A DNA stretch of 64,000 nt from Pumilibacter intestinalis (GCF_943193005.1 NZ_CALPCH010000001.1:124001-188000), one strand, 5' to 3'; shown: positions 1 through 9,709, counted from the stretch's first letter. Translations and numbers: made by a program. The notes: generated from the sequence alone by a model not told the origin.

Positions 1-2
1 AA

Positions 3-2783
3 GCGGGCTACAACAGCGCAAGCGGTACTGTTGGCGCAACCGTAACCGTGCTGGGAAAAACTTATACCGCAAGCTACGGTTTCGAATTTACCGAAGAGCA
101 TGCGAATATAACGAGCACGCTTTATTACTCCTCTGATAGCGTAACCTCGGTGCAAGAACTTATAACCGAGAACGGAGAGGTTGATACAAGCAAGCTTTCT
201 TCGGCGAACGGCGGCGTTAACATTGACTCGCCCAAATTCATCACCGTGGTGGTGGAATACACGAACGCGCCCTCCGCCGTGCTCGGCGCAACCAAAGACA
301 ATTTCAGCATTGCCGCGAGCGCAAACGTAACCGCGCTTGGTAACGGCGATATCGTGAAGAAAAATAACAAGTATTTCTACGTTGCGCAGTTCTCTGCGAA
401 TAAAACGGGCGAAGCGGTGTTTACGGCGTACACCTCGGCGATAGGCGGCGTGGCGTATAGCGCACAACCCGCAAGAGCGATAATCACGGCAACCGAGGCG
501 GGATTTGCGTTGAGCTCCGCTCACGTATCGCTCGAGCCGGGCGCGAGCAAGACGGTTAGCGTTAGCAAAAACGCGAACTTTAGGGGCAACGTAGCTTATG
601 AATGGCAGTTCTCCGACTCTAAAAACATTGTGACGGGTAGCGTTGCCGATACCGCGACGAATAACGACGCGTTCACTCTTACGGCGAACTACAACGTGAC
701 CGACTCCGTGAGCGCAACGCTCACTCTTCAAGCAACGGTGACGGGCGGCGCATACGACGGCGTTGTTTATACTCTTTCCGTTCCCGTTACGGTGGATAGA
801 TACGACGCGCCCGCAATAAGCGTAAAGCAAAGCACGGTGTGGCTCAAAAAAGGCGAAAGCCAAAACCTTAATGATTTGCTCGCAGTTTCCCGCGATTCGC
901 GCGATACCAATCTTACGTATAAAGTTACGTTTACCGTGGGCGGCGTGGAAATAGCAGGCGGCGTATATTATGCGAACGCGACCGAAAACGTACCTTTGAG
1001 CTATTCGTACGAGATAACGGGCGGATATTTCAAGGGGCGCACGGGCAGTGCGAGAGAAGATATAAATATAATAGTAGCTCCCGATATTTCGTGGACTCAC
1101 GAGGGCGATTACGGTATTACGCAGATACAAACCGCCGATTTGAGCGTGACGGTTTCGCAGGGTGCTTTGGAAAGCGTAACTTACGTTTTGGATAATCCCG
1201 CGGCGGGCATAATCGCGAACGGCGTGTTTACTCCGAGCCGCGACTTTACGGGCACGGTAAAGGTTACCGCTATTGCAACGGTAAGCTATGCGGGCGCGAC
1301 AGGCGAGGCAATAGCTATAGAAAAGAACATTACGGTAAGCGAGAAACCCGCGCCCCAACTTGTGCTTAAGGGAACTGATAACAGCGGTTTCGAAGAAAAC
1401 GCCGATAAGACGGGCGGCACGCTTGAGTTTGAATTGAGTGGCGGCTATACCGCGGATTGCGCTTATTCCACGGTGGGCAACGGGCTCACGCTTAACAGTA
1501 ACGGAACGTATACTTATATAAAGGGTAAGGACGAACAAACGGTGAAAGTAATTATCACCGCCGTTATCAAAGAGGGCGAGGACAACAAGCCGTATGAAGG
1601 CACTGTGCTTGCTATAGAGGTTAGCATAACCGTTCCCGCCGACTCCAAACCCGAATTTGAGGAAGGTGCGCTTACGCTCGGCGTAAACTCGGGCGCGGGC
1701 ACTGCGGCAAACGCGCAAATCACGGGTAAACTTAATTTAACAGTTCCGAGCGGCATGGCGTTTATGCGCTACGAGTGCGACTCCGAGCTTCTCGCAATAG
1801 ACAACGCGGGCAACTGCGTAATCAAACCCGCGGCAACCGATACCGAGGTGAGCATTACCGTGCATTACGTGATAATCTCGGGCGCGTATGCGGGCACTGT
1901 GGAAAGCAAGGAATTTATCGTAACCGTGCGCGGACTCGGCGGCGCGGGAAAACCCGAGCTTAACGAAGCAAGCAAAACGATTGCGTTTGCGCCCGCGGGC
2001 TATACCGTGAGTTACTCCGTAACGAGCGGCGGCGAATATATAGTGCTTACCGCGAATACGGGCGGATATTCTTACGCGTTCAAGCCCCAAGCGAACGGCA
2101 AAGAAATTAAAGTAACCTTTACCGCAACGGTATCGAGCGGCGTTTACGCGGGCTACAATACTACCGTAACTCTCGATATTCCCACTCCGCCCGTAGTTGT
2201 TCCCACCGAATATACGCTCACTCTTGCGGTGGATTATACGGCTAAAACCGTTACGCCTACGCTTGAGGCAAGCGACAAAACCGACGTATCGGGAGCAACG
2301 TTTGCGTATTCGGTTGATGACCAAAGCGTTATCACCATAAACGAAAACGGCGTGTTCACCGTTGTGGGCGCGGGCACGGCGAAAGTTACCGTGACTGCTT
2401 CGCTCGGCGGTAATAAAGTCGCCGAAGCGGTATGCGATATAGTTGTGTACAGCGTAGAGGTGGAGAAACCCGTTCCCGTTCCCACCGTTTACACGCTTAC
2501 CCTCGAAATAGACGAAACGAACGGAAACAAACTCGTATACGAACTTACCGCAAATCCGAGCTCGGATATTCCCGAGGGCGTAACGTATGAATTTACCGTA
2601 ACGCAAGACGGCGATACGCCCGCCATTAGGTTTGACGAAACAACTCAAACTTTTGAGAAGATAGCGGAGGGCAAAGCGACAGTAACGGTAATTGCGAAAC
2701 TGAACGGCGAAGTAATAGCTACGTCGAACGTTTTGGAAATAACGGTTACGGCGAGCGAGTTGCCTACGCCTCCTATCGAATGA
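3..2783 (+). CDS. Large Ig-like repeat surface protein, 3' part only
   Basis: The reading frame is already open at the first bases of the window, so the gene begins upstream; the GTG at 48 is only an internal codon. About 925 residues are visible. They are rich in Thr, Val, Ala and Gly and built from roughly 100-residue modules that end in a TATV..G.YAG-like strand followed by a V.V.....P linker, as in bacterial Ig-like/BIG2 folds. Such modules normally form stalks of secreted adhesins. No LPXTG motif, membrane anchor or S-layer domain is seen at the C-terminus, which ends ELPTPPIE. The TGA stop lies at the edge of a foldback repeat, so an original anchor may have been cut off. The exact function is unknown. 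Confidence 0.8.
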   Translation, partial: AGYNSASGTVGATVTVLGKTYTASYGFEFTEEHANITSTLYYSSDSVTSVQELITENGEVDTSKLSSANGGVNIDSPKFITVVVEYTNAPSAVLGATKDNFSIAASANVTALGNGDIVKKNNKYFYVAQFSANKTGEAVFTAYTSAIGGVAYSAQPARAIITATEAGFALSSAHVSLEPGASKTVSVSKNANFRGNVAYEWQFSDSKNIVTGSVADTATNNDAFTLTANYNVTDSVSATLTLQATVTGGAYDGVVYTLSVPVTVDRYDAPAISVKQSTVWLKKGESQNLNDLLAVSRDSRDTNLTYKVTFTVGGVEIAGGVYYANATENVPLSYSYEITGGYFKGRTGSAREDINIIVAPDISWTHEGDYGITQIQTADLSVTVSQGALESVTYVLDNPAAGIIANGVFTPSRDFTGTVKVTAIATVSYAGATGEAIAIEKNITVSEKPAPQLVLKGTDNSGFEENADKTGGTLEFELSGGYTADCAYSTVGNGLTLNSNGTYTYIKGKDEQTVKVIITAVIKEGEDNKPYEGTVLAIEVSITVPADSKPEFEEGALTLGVNSGAGTAANAQITGKLNLTVPSGMAFMRYECDSELLAIDNAGNCVIKPAATDTEVSITVHYVIISGAYAGTVESKEFIVTVRGLGGAGKPELNEASKTIAFAPAGYTVSYSVTSGGEYIVLTANTGGYSYAFKPQANGKEIKVTFTATVSSGVYAGYNTTVTLDIPTPPVVVPTEYTLTLAVDYTAKTVTPTLEASDKTDVSGATFAYSVDDQSVITINENGVFTVVGAGTAKVTVTASLGGNKVAEAVCDIVVYSVEVEKPVPVPTVYTLTLEIDETNGNKLVYELTANPSSDIPEGVTYEFTVTQDGDTPAIRFDETTQTFEKIAEGKATVTVIAKLNGEVIATSNVLEITVTASELPTPPIE

Positions 2784-2977
2784 GATTGCCGCGGGTACTG
2801 CGTACCCTCGCAATGACGTTTGGGTTACCCGTCATTGCGAGGAGGGCGTAAGCCCGACGAAGCAATCTCCTTCGGTATACCTTTGTCATTGCGAGGAGGG
2901 CGTAAGCCCAACGAAGCAATCTCCTTCGGTATACCTTTGTCATTGCGAGGAGGGCGTAAGCCCGACGAAGCAATCCC
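2782..2977. repeat. Foldback repeat: one inverted copy plus three tandem 54-bp copies
   Basis: One copy in the GAGATTGCC...CGCAATGAC orientation starts inside the stop codon of the surface protein gene. Three copies in the opposite orientation begin at 2831, 2885 and 2939, an exact 54-bp period, each GTCATTGCGAG...GAAGCAATC with a short TTCGGTATACCTTT spacer. Reading frames can run through the array, but this looks incidental. Confidence 0.95.
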
Positions 2978-3020
2978 ATACATGAGCAATAAAAAACACA
3001 TACAAAAGGAACATACCCCA

Positions 3021-3560
3021 ATGAAAGAATTTTACACCGTGGATATATGCGGCAGAAAAGAAGACCTTCCCGTGCTTCGGCTCGAAAGCGGACCTAAAAT
3101 AGCGTTTTTCAATTTGCACGGCAACACAGAACTAACCGAATTTTGCGGCAGAGAGCTTGCGGCAAAAATAGGCGACAGGGCGGACGTGCTACTCACGGCG
3201 GAGAGCAAAGGTCTTCAACTCACGCACTGCGTTGCGCGTAACTTAGGGCATCCGTTTTATGCGGTTGCGCGTAAGAGCAAAAAGCTGTACATGCAAGACG
3301 GCATTTCGGTAGAGGTTAAGAGCATAACCACAAAGGAGAAACAGCGCATGTATCTTTCCGCGCACGACGCCGAACTTATGCGCGGCAAACGCGTGGCGGT
3401 GGTGGACGACGTTGTGTCTACCGGCGGCTCTATAGAGGCTCTCACCGAGCTTGTGAAAATGGCGGGCGGCTCGCTCGCGCTCAAAGCCGCGGTGCTTGCC
3501 GAGGGCGACGCAAAATATCGCAAAGACGTTATAGTGCTCGGCGATATCCCGCTATTGTAG
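3021..3560 (+). CDS. Phosphoribosyltransferase family protein (adenine PRT-like)
   Basis: A 179-residue type I phosphoribosyltransferase. The PRPP-binding loop VVDDVVSTGGS lies near residue 125, and an upstream LTAESKGLQL segment resembles the purine PRT family. It would transfer ribose-5-phosphate from PRPP to a base in the cytoplasm; the base cannot be told from sequence. I chose ATG 3021 because AAAAGGA lies just upstream and the fold starts there. The same frame is open to 2820, but that stretch is translated foldback repeat. ATG 2982 is a less likely alternative. Confidence 0.82.
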   Translation: MKEFYTVDICGRKEDLPVLRLESGPKIAFFNLHGNTELTEFCGRELAAKIGDRADVLLTAESKGLQLTHCVARNLGHPFYAVARKSKKLYMQDGISVEVKSITTKEKQRMYLSAHDAELMRGKRVAVVDDVVSTGGSIEALTELVKMAGGSLALKAAVLAEGDAKYRKDVIVLGDIPLL

Positions 3561-3573
3561 TTTTCTACCGCCT

Positions 3574-3663
3574 GAGATTGCCACGGGCACAAGTGCCCTC
3601 GCAATGACGGGTGGGAGTATTATATTGTCATTGCGAGCGAGCCATGCGAGCGCGGCAATCTCC
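3574..3663. repeat. Pair of foldback repeat copies in inverted orientation
   Basis: GAGATTGCC...GCAATGAC at 3574-3608 faces GTCATTGCGAG...GCAATCTCC at 3627-3663. Together they sit between the phosphoribosyltransferase stop and a terminator. Confidence 0.9.
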
Positions 3664-3699
3664 CGCATGGAGCATGTGTAGTTACTATTGCCATATAAA

Positions 3700-3731
3700 A
3701 ACGGGTTGCGAAAAGCGCGCCCGTTTTTTTG
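3700..3731 (+). terminator. Intrinsic terminator after the phosphoribosyltransferase
   Basis: An ACGGG...CCCGT stem, with an inner GCG/CGC pairing, is followed by seven T residues. It separates the phosphoribosyltransferase from the germination operon. Confidence 0.75.
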
Positions 3732-3759
3732 TATTATTTTCCTTTCAATATCGCACAAT

Positions 3760-5175
3760 ATGCGTATGGAAAGAGTAGACGCCTTACTTAATTCGTTTGA
3801 AAATCCCAAAACCATCTTTCAAAGAAATTTTTCTTTGGGTAAACGCCGCGCAGTGGTGCTTTTTCATCCCGACCTAAGCGACACTTATACTTTGCGCTCC
3901 ATTTTGCGCGCATGCGCGGGCAAGGGGAGCAAAGACGCGAGTCTGTATGATTTGCTCACCGATATTTTGGTGGTAAGCGAAGCCGAGATAGTAAAAGAGA
4001 GCGAAGCGGTTAATCACATTTTGGAGGGCGACGCCGTAATTTTTCTTAACGGCATACCCGACTGCATAACCGTAAACACCAAGAACTGGGAAAAGCGTTC
4101 CATAACCGAGCCGCCCACCGAAACGGTTGTGCGAGGTCCGCGCGAGGGATTTACCGAAGATTTCAAAACCAACATAACGCTCATAGAAAAGCGGTTGCGC
4201 ACCCGCAAACTCGCCATAGAAAAATTTCATATAGGGCGGGAGAGTCACACCGCCGTGGGAGTTTGCTATATAGGCGGTATAGTTCGCCCCGGTCTTGTGC
4301 GCGAGGTGGTGGAGCGCATAAAGAGCATAAACATAGACTCCATATCGGACAGCCATTATCTCGTGCCCGTGCTCGAGGAACGACCGTATTCGCTGTTTCC
4401 GCAGGTGGGCACAGCCGAAAAGCCGGACGCCATAGCTTCCAAACTGCTCGAGGGCAGAGTCGCGGTTGTGGTCGACGGCTCGCCCATAGTGCTCACCGTG
4501 CCGTTTATGCTCATAGAGGATTTCCATTCGGGAGAAGACTATTACGAGCGCAACAGTTTCGCTACGTTTTTGCGAGTGTTGCGCCTTATAGCCGTGGCTT
4601 TTGCGGTGTTTTTGCCCGGGCTTTACGTTGCGGACTTAACATATCATTACGAAATGGTCCCGCTGAAACTGCTGATTACGGTGATTAACTCCCTAAAGGG
4701 AATACCGCTCACGCCTATGTGGGAAATACTGTTTATAATGCTGCTGTTCGAGATTATACGCGAAGCGAGTATTCGAATGCCCAAAAGTTTGGGTACTGCA
4801 ATGAGCATAGTGGGTGCGCTCGTGCTCGGCGACACCGCCGTTAAAGCGGGCATAATATCGTCGCCCGGCGTAATGATAATCGCGCTTTCGAGTATTGCGC
4901 TTTATACCGTGCCGGCCATAGTGGGCACAACGAGTTTACTGCGCATTTTGTTCACGCTCGTGGGCGGACTCGGCGGCGTTTACGGGCTGTTGCTCGCGAG
5001 TATCGCGCTCGTGCACTACCTCGCCTCGCTCAACAGTTTGGGTACGCCGTCGCTCGCGCCGTTCGCGCCTTTTATCTCCGGCGACTTAAAAGACGGAGTT
5101 GTGCGCGCGCCGCTGTTCAGTCTTAAAACGCGACCCGAGGCGATAGGCTCGCCCAACAAAAGGAGGATAGGTTGA
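3760..5175 (+). CDS. gerAA: Spore germination protein GerAA (GerA/SpoVAF family)
   Basis: The A subunit of a nutrient germinant receptor in the spore inner membrane. The N-terminal soluble domain contains the family signature VRGPREGFTED followed by a conserved Asn and LIEKR. The C-terminal half carries several hydrophobic helices and the motif EIIREASIRMP. Length, about 470 residues, is normal. The frame is open from 3688, but that part crosses the terminator, so I start at ATG 3760 (ATG 3766 is possible); no strong Shine-Dalgarno is seen. The stop overlaps the TTG start of gerAB, so the three ger genes form an operon. The germinant is unknown. Confidence 0.92.
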   Translation: MRMERVDALLNSFENPKTIFQRNFSLGKRRAVVLFHPDLSDTYTLRSILRACAGKGSKDASLYDLLTDILVVSEAEIVKESEAVNHILEGDAVIFLNGIPDCITVNTKNWEKRSITEPPTETVVRGPREGFTEDFKTNITLIEKRLRTRKLAIEKFHIGRESHTAVGVCYIGGIVRPGLVREVVERIKSINIDSISDSHYLVPVLEERPYSLFPQVGTAEKPDAIASKLLEGRVAVVVDGSPIVLTVPFMLIEDFHSGEDYYERNSFATFLRVLRLIAVAFAVFLPGLYVADLTYHYEMVPLKLLITVINSLKGIPLTPMWEILFIMLLFEIIREASIRMPKSLGTAMSIVGALVLGDTAVKAGIISSPGVMIIALSSIALYTVPAIVGTTSLLRILFTLVGGLGGVYGLLLASIALVHYLASLNSLGTPSLAPFAPFISGDLKDGVVRAPLFSLKTRPEAIGSPNKRRIG

Positions 5176-6341
5176 TTTCCACCGAAAAAAGAATAAGCAC
5201 GGCGCAACTTTTCGCGTTGGTGTTCATACTCGGCATGAGTCTTAAAATGATGATGCTTCCCGTGCTGTTGCTCAAGTCTTGCGGGCGCGACTCGGTGATA
5301 GCAATGTTCGTTATACTCGTTGCCGAACTCGTGTGTCTTGCGGGCGCAACAGCGGCAATCGCGCTGTCGCCGCAAAAGAGCTTCGGGCAACTGCTTAAAG
5401 CAACGGTAGGCAAAATCGCGGCTAAGATAATATTCGCGCTTATGGCGGCTATGTTCTTTTTGAAACTGCTTTTGCTTTCGGGCGAGGTGCGAATATTCTT
5501 TGCCGAAAACCTGTTTACCGAATTTCCTTGGTGCGTTTACTCGGTGCCCTTTTTCGCGCTCACAACGGTGATAAGCATTGGCACGGCTCGAGCCATAGGG
5601 CGCACCGCGCAGTTTTTGTTTCCGCTCATTTTGGCGGCAACCGTTTTAATGCTCTTTTTAATCGGCAGGGGCGTAGACTTTACCGAGGTGCTTCCGTTCG
5701 GCGAGTTCGCCGCTCGCGACGTTGCCGCAGACTCTCTCAGATACGCTATGTGGTACGGCGACTATTCCGCGCTCGTGGTGTTTCTCGGCTCGGTGAAACG
5801 CTCGCGCAAAACGGTTGCAATCTCCATGATTTCGGGCGTTACGGCTTCCGCGGTGGTGCTGTTTTTCACTTTGGGACTTACCGCTTCTTTTTCCAACGTG
5901 TGCTATATAATTCATTTCGGGCAAAACGTAACGGGCATGTCGCACTACGCGCTCGGCAACATAATGCAGGGCAGAATAGACCTCATACTGTTTTGCGTGT
6001 GGATGATGTCGGTGTTTCTCAAAGGAGGAATGTTCGCTTACGCGGCGGCGTACTGCATACGCGCAATCGCGCCCATGAACAGGACTTTGCCCGCTCTCAT
6101 ACTCGGCGTAACGCTGTTCGTTATTTCCTGCTTTATTCCGTCGGCAACGGGACTGCACACGGTTATGGCGGACTACGTGGCAATCCCCGCGATAGCGTTT
6201 CAGTTCGCCGTGCCCGCGCTCATGCTCACGGTGTCTTTGCTCGGCAGGCGGCGGGAGAGAAAGGGCGAGGAGTGCGAACGAATGGGCGAGGACTGCGAAC
6301 AAATAAACGAACGGGAGTGTGCGGAAGATGATGACGCGTAG
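5172..6341 (+). CDS. gerAB: Spore germination protein GerAB (permease-like subunit)
   Basis: A 389-residue polytopic membrane protein with about ten hydrophobic helices, of the GerAB/YndE family related to APC amino-acid transporters. In characterised receptors this subunit binds the germinant. Translation starts at TTG 5172, which overlaps the gerAA stop, with a perfect AGGAGG at 5161. The C-terminal tail after the last helix is charged, with many Glu and Cys residues (about 35 residues), and its coding end overlaps the start of gerAC by about 20 nt. Confidence 0.9.
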   Translation: MISTEKRISTAQLFALVFILGMSLKMMMLPVLLLKSCGRDSVIAMFVILVAELVCLAGATAAIALSPQKSFGQLLKATVGKIAAKIIFALMAAMFFLKLLLLSGEVRIFFAENLFTEFPWCVYSVPFFALTTVISIGTARAIGRTAQFLFPLILAATVLMLFLIGRGVDFTEVLPFGEFAARDVAADSLRYAMWYGDYSALVVFLGSVKRSRKTVAISMISGVTASAVVLFFTLGLTASFSNVCYIIHFGQNVTGMSHYALGNIMQGRIDLILFCVWMMSVFLKGGMFAYAAAYCIRAIAPMNRTLPALILGVTLFVISCFIPSATGLHTVMADYVAIPAIAFQFAVPALMLTVSLLGRRRERKGEECERMGEDCEQINERECAEDDDA

Positions 6342-7548
6342 GAGAAGAATACTCGTATACAAACTGTTTTGCATACTGTTCGGGTTGGTACTGCTGTGCC
6401 TGCCTTATCGCGGCATGCCGTATTCGGATTTGCGCGTTGTGGCAACGGTGCTCGGCATAGACGGCGGAGTGGGCGAGGTTTCCGTAGCCGCGCAACTTGC
6501 CGTGCCCGTTGCGCAAAACGGCGACGGAAAGGCGAGCACGGTTGCTACGGCAAAGGGCGGCAGTATAAGCGAAGCTCTCGAAAATTTGGAGATAGGGCTC
6601 GGGAGGCGCGTGGACTACGGACACCTTTCCACCGTGGCTATAGGCGAGGGCATGACGCTCGAGGACGTTACCGAGCACGTGAGCTATCTTATGTCGTCGG
6701 GCAAGGCTGGACCGGGCGCGTATCTCGTTTATTGCAACGCGTCAAAAGCGGTTGACTTTATAGAGCAGGCGCAACAGATGGGCGAAAGCTCGGACGCCGA
6801 GCTCGGCAGTTTGATTTCTTACAGCAAGAGCGGCAACCACGTAGCCACAACCACAGCTCTGCGGTTTTTGCAAACGCTCAATTCGAGCTCGCATGCGGCT
6901 ATCATGCCGTGCGTGGAACTCGAAGGCTCGGAGTCGGACGCTCAACCCGCCGCGGCCGGCGGCACGGGCGGCGGAGGCGGGCAGGGAAGCTCGTCGGGCG
7001 GGCAGAGCGGACAAAGCTCGGGCGGCGGCACGGAACGCAAAAAACTCGTTGCCGCGGATACCGTAGCCGTGTACGGCGGCGAGAGTAAGTTGCCCGTAAT
7101 GCTCGACGCCTACACCACCAAAGGAGTTGTGTGGCAGGATAAGAATTCGGATTTCGGCTTGGTGGAACTGCGAAACGTGCTCGTAGACGGCGAGGAGGTA
7201 AAGAGCCTGTCAACCCGCATTACGAAGAAAAAAGTGAAACGCTCGGTTAAACGCGAAAACGGCGAGAACGTAATGGAGTATAAAATAAAGATGAAATTGC
7301 GGCTCGACGACTCGCGCATTTGCGGCAGTCCGTTGTTTTACGACAAATGGAAAAACGCTATCGAAGACGAATTCGAAAGCGTTATACAAAACAATCTGCT
7401 TGCCGCCGTTTCGTTCTCCAAAGAGAACAAGGTGGACTTTTTGGGAATACGCGAAACATTTCGCAAGTTTTGCCGAGAGGGGTTTGACTCGTTCGAGCTC
7501 GATAACGTGGTTGTAACGGTAAAAGCCGACGTGAGCATTCAAACTTGA
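6319..7548 (+). CDS. gerAC: Spore germination protein GerAC family
   Basis: The third receptor subunit. It has a hydrophobic N-terminal segment (about residues 10-30), the typical early PYSDLRVVATVLGID region, and a C-terminal domain ending VVVTVKADVSIQT. Most GerAC proteins are lipoproteins; here the Cys in LVLLC does not fit a clean lipobox, so lipidation is uncertain. An unusual Gly/Ser/Gln-rich linker occupies about residues 210-240 between the two domains. GTG 6319 lies inside gerAB; ATG 6328 or 6331 are equally plausible starts. Confidence 0.86.
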   Translation: MRKMMTRRRRILVYKLFCILFGLVLLCLPYRGMPYSDLRVVATVLGIDGGVGEVSVAAQLAVPVAQNGDGKASTVATAKGGSISEALENLEIGLGRRVDYGHLSTVAIGEGMTLEDVTEHVSYLMSSGKAGPGAYLVYCNASKAVDFIEQAQQMGESSDAELGSLISYSKSGNHVATTTALRFLQTLNSSSHAAIMPCVELEGSESDAQPAAAGGTGGGGGQGSSSGGQSGQSSGGGTERKKLVAADTVAVYGGESKLPVMLDAYTTKGVVWQDKNSDFGLVELRNVLVDGEEVKSLSTRITKKKVKRSVKRENGENVMEYKIKMKLRLDDSRICGSPLFYDKWKNAIEDEFESVIQNNLLAAVSFSKENKVDFLGIRETFRKFCREGFDSFELDNVVVTVKADVSIQT

Positions 7549-7557
7549 TTTTGAGTT

Positions 7558-8250
7558 TTATTCCAAAGTGTCGAGCACCGTTTGAGTGGCTTTCGCGCTC
7601 AAACGCTTTGTGTCGGTGTACGTGCCGGCTATAACGAGAATATCGTCGGGCAGAAGCTCGCAATCGGCGGCGGGAGTTACTATAATTTCTTCGCCGCGCT
7701 TAACGAGTATTACCGATACTTTTTCGGTGTTGCGCAGGTTGAGTTGAATCAGAGTCTTGTGTTGCCACTTGAGCGGAGTTTTTATTTCCACTATGCGGAA
7801 ATTGTCGGAGAGCGACATAACCTCTATCATGTTGGGCTTTACGAGATTTGCCGCGAGCTTCGCGCCCATTTCTTCCTCGGGCACTATCACCATATCCGCG
7901 CCTATCTTTTTGAGCACGTGGCGGTGCTTGTCGTTTTGAGCTTTGGTTATTACCTGCGGCACGCCCAGCTGTTTGCAGGTGAGCGTAACGAATATGCTTG
8001 CTTCTATATCGCCCGCCATACATACCACAGCTACGTCTAAGTTGCGTATGCCTATCTTTTCGAGCACGGCTTCGTCGGTTGCGTCGGCGCAAATCGCCTG
8101 CGTGCAATAAGGCTCTATATCGTTTACTTTGTCGGGGTCGCTGTCTATAACGAGCACCTCCGCGCCCTCCGCGTTAAGCCCGCGGGTGAGGGCTATTCCG
8201 AACCGTCCGAGTCCTATTACGGCGTACTGTTTTTTTATAGCTTTTGCCAT
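7558..8250 (-). CDS. ktrA: K+ uptake regulatory subunit KtrA (TrkA-N/RCK)
   Basis: A cytoplasmic gating ring protein of 230 residues. The RCK-N Rossmann domain opens with GLGRFG at residues 13-18 and has an acidic residue after the second strand (VIDSD). An RCK-C domain occupies the last 80 residues. It binds ATP/ADP and opens the KtrB channel. It follows ktrB by 36 nt, last gene of the rqcP-ispDF-ktrB-ktrA run, and converges tail-to-tail with gerAC, only 9 nt apart. Confidence 0.93.
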   Translation of the reverse strand: MAKAIKKQYAVIGLGRFGIALTRGLNAEGAEVLVIDSDPDKVNDIEPYCTQAICADATDEAVLEKIGIRNLDVAVVCMAGDIEASIFVTLTCKQLGVPQVITKAQNDKHRHVLKKIGADMVIVPEEEMGAKLAANLVKPNMIEVMSLSDNFRIVEIKTPLKWQHKTLIQLNLRNTEKVSVILVKRGEEIIVTPAADCELLPDDILVIAGTYTDTKRLSAKATQTVLDTLE

Positions 8251-8286
8251 TTGAGTTTATCCTTTGCGCTTTTGCGCCCTTGGTAT

Positions 8287-9690
8287 TTATCCTATCATTA
8301 AATCCACTTCGGGGTAGGTTATGCGGTCGTCTATTCCTTTTTTGTGCAGGAACATAAGCCCTATGGTTACCATACCCACTCTGCCGAAGAACATAAGCAA
8401 CGACATGATTATTTTGCCGGGGATTGAAAGCGTGCCCGTTATTCCGCACGAAAGTCCCGCGGTGGTATATGCCGATATGGTTTCGAACAGCACGTTTTCA
8501 AAAGTGAGCGTTTCGGGCGCGGCGTGACCCTCTTCGGTAATGAGCAGTATAAGCGTGGCTAGTATAACCGCGAGCAGACTCGCTACGAATACGCCCACGG
8601 CTTTGCGCGAGTTGCGCGAGCTTATCTTGCGTTTGAATACCGTTACCTCGTCGTTGCCGCGTATGCCTGCGATTGAAACGAGTATTATTATGGCGAGCGT
8701 GGTGGTGCGTATGCCGCCGCCCGTAGAGCCGGGCGACGCGCCCACGAACATCAACAGCATTGTCATAAACTTGCTTGCCGACGTCATGTTGCTTTGCTCT
8801 ATGGTGGCAAAACCGGCGCTTCGAGGCGATACCGACTGAAAGAACGACGCGAGCAGTTTGTCGCCCGCCGTCATGCCGCTCATGGCTTGTCCGTAATATT
8901 CCGCGCCGAAATAGAACAGCCAACCTATTACTATGAGCACGAACGAGGTTATTATAACTATTTTGGTGTGATACGTGAATTTGCGGAAATCGCCTTTTTT
9001 TCTTCCTATATCCATAAGCACGGTAAAGCCGAAGCCGCCCGCTATAATAAGGAAAGACACCGAAAGGTTTACCGTAACGTTGCCCGCAAATCCCATGAGC
9101 GAAGTGCCCGCGCCCTGCGTTACGCCCATTACGTCGAAGCCCGCGTTGCAAAATGCGGAAACGGACGTAAACAACGCTTGCCACACGCCTATGCCGCCGT
9201 TGCGCTCTACGAAGGGGTAGAGCAGGAGCAAAAAGCCTATGCCCTCTATGCCGAGGGTTACGAGCATTATGTTGCGCCCCAGCCGCACCATGCCGCGGTT
9301 GTCTGTTTGGTTGAATTCGGCTTGCATAACCATGCGGTCGCTAATGGTTATCTTGCGGCGCAAAAGCATCATGATTAGGGTGGTTATGCACATAAAGCCC
9401 ACGCCGCCGAACTGTATGAGAATTAGGAGCACGGCTTGTCCGAACGCGCCGAAATACGTTGCCGTGTCGCCCACAACCACGAGTCCCGTTGTGGAAACCG
9501 CGCTCGTTGCGGTAAATATCGCGTCCAAAAAGTTCATCCATTCGCCGCTTCTCGAGCTTACGGGCAGGCAGAGCACGAACGCGCCCGCGAGTATTACGAA
9601 AAAAAATCCGAGCACTATTTTATGTGCGGGGTTGAGTCGGAACTTTCTTTTCCGTCCGAATAATTTGCGTTGTCGTTCTGTATCGGTCAT
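8287..9690 (-). CDS. ktrB: K+ transporter membrane subunit KtrB (TrkH family)
   Basis: The ion-translocating membrane partner of KtrA, with eight or more hydrophobic helices and four P-loop-type Gly motifs, including TSAVSTTG, CNAGFD, SPRSAGF and YTTAGLS. It imports K+, usually with Na+. I take ATG 9690 (protein starting MTDTERQ). The open frame reaches 9744, but that would overlap the end of ispDF, and the extra residues do not look like the family. The gap to the ispDF stop is about 19 nt. Confidence 0.92.
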   Translation of the reverse strand: MTDTERQRKLFGRKRKFRLNPAHKIVLGFFFVILAGAFVLCLPVSSRSGEWMNFLDAIFTATSAVSTTGLVVVGDTATYFGAFGQAVLLILIQFGGVGFMCITTLIMMLLRRKITISDRMVMQAEFNQTDNRGMVRLGRNIMLVTLGIEGIGFLLLLYPFVERNGGIGVWQALFTSVSAFCNAGFDVMGVTQGAGTSLMGFAGNVTVNLSVSFLIIAGGFGFTVLMDIGRKKGDFRKFTYHTKIVIITSFVLIVIGWLFYFGAEYYGQAMSGMTAGDKLLASFFQSVSPRSAGFATIEQSNMTSASKFMTMLLMFVGASPGSTGGGIRTTTLAIIILVSIAGIRGNDEVTVFKRKISSRNSRKAVGVFVASLLAVILATLILLITEEGHAAPETLTFENVLFETISAYTTAGLSCGITGTLSIPGKIIMSLLMFFGRVGMVTIGLMFLHKKGIDDRITYPEVDLMIG

Positions 9691-9709
9691 ATATTTCGCG
9701 TTTATGTTT

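Noticed and set aside
1737-2813. A 358-codon minus-strand frame opposite the Ig-like protein
   Set aside because: Arg/Tyr-rich shadow of a repetitive Thr/Val-rich gene; no ribosome site.
2831-2977. CRISPR array
   Set aside because: The 54-bp tandem units have identical spacers and match the dispersed repeat family; no cas genes are present.
2820-3020. N-terminal extension of the phosphoribosyltransferase through the repeats
   Set aside because: It is translated repeat DNA (SLRGGRKP units) and the ribosome site lies before ATG 3021.
3686-3700. A sigma-G promoter before gerAA (CATATAA)
   Set aside because: No convincing -35, and a terminator lies between it and the gene.
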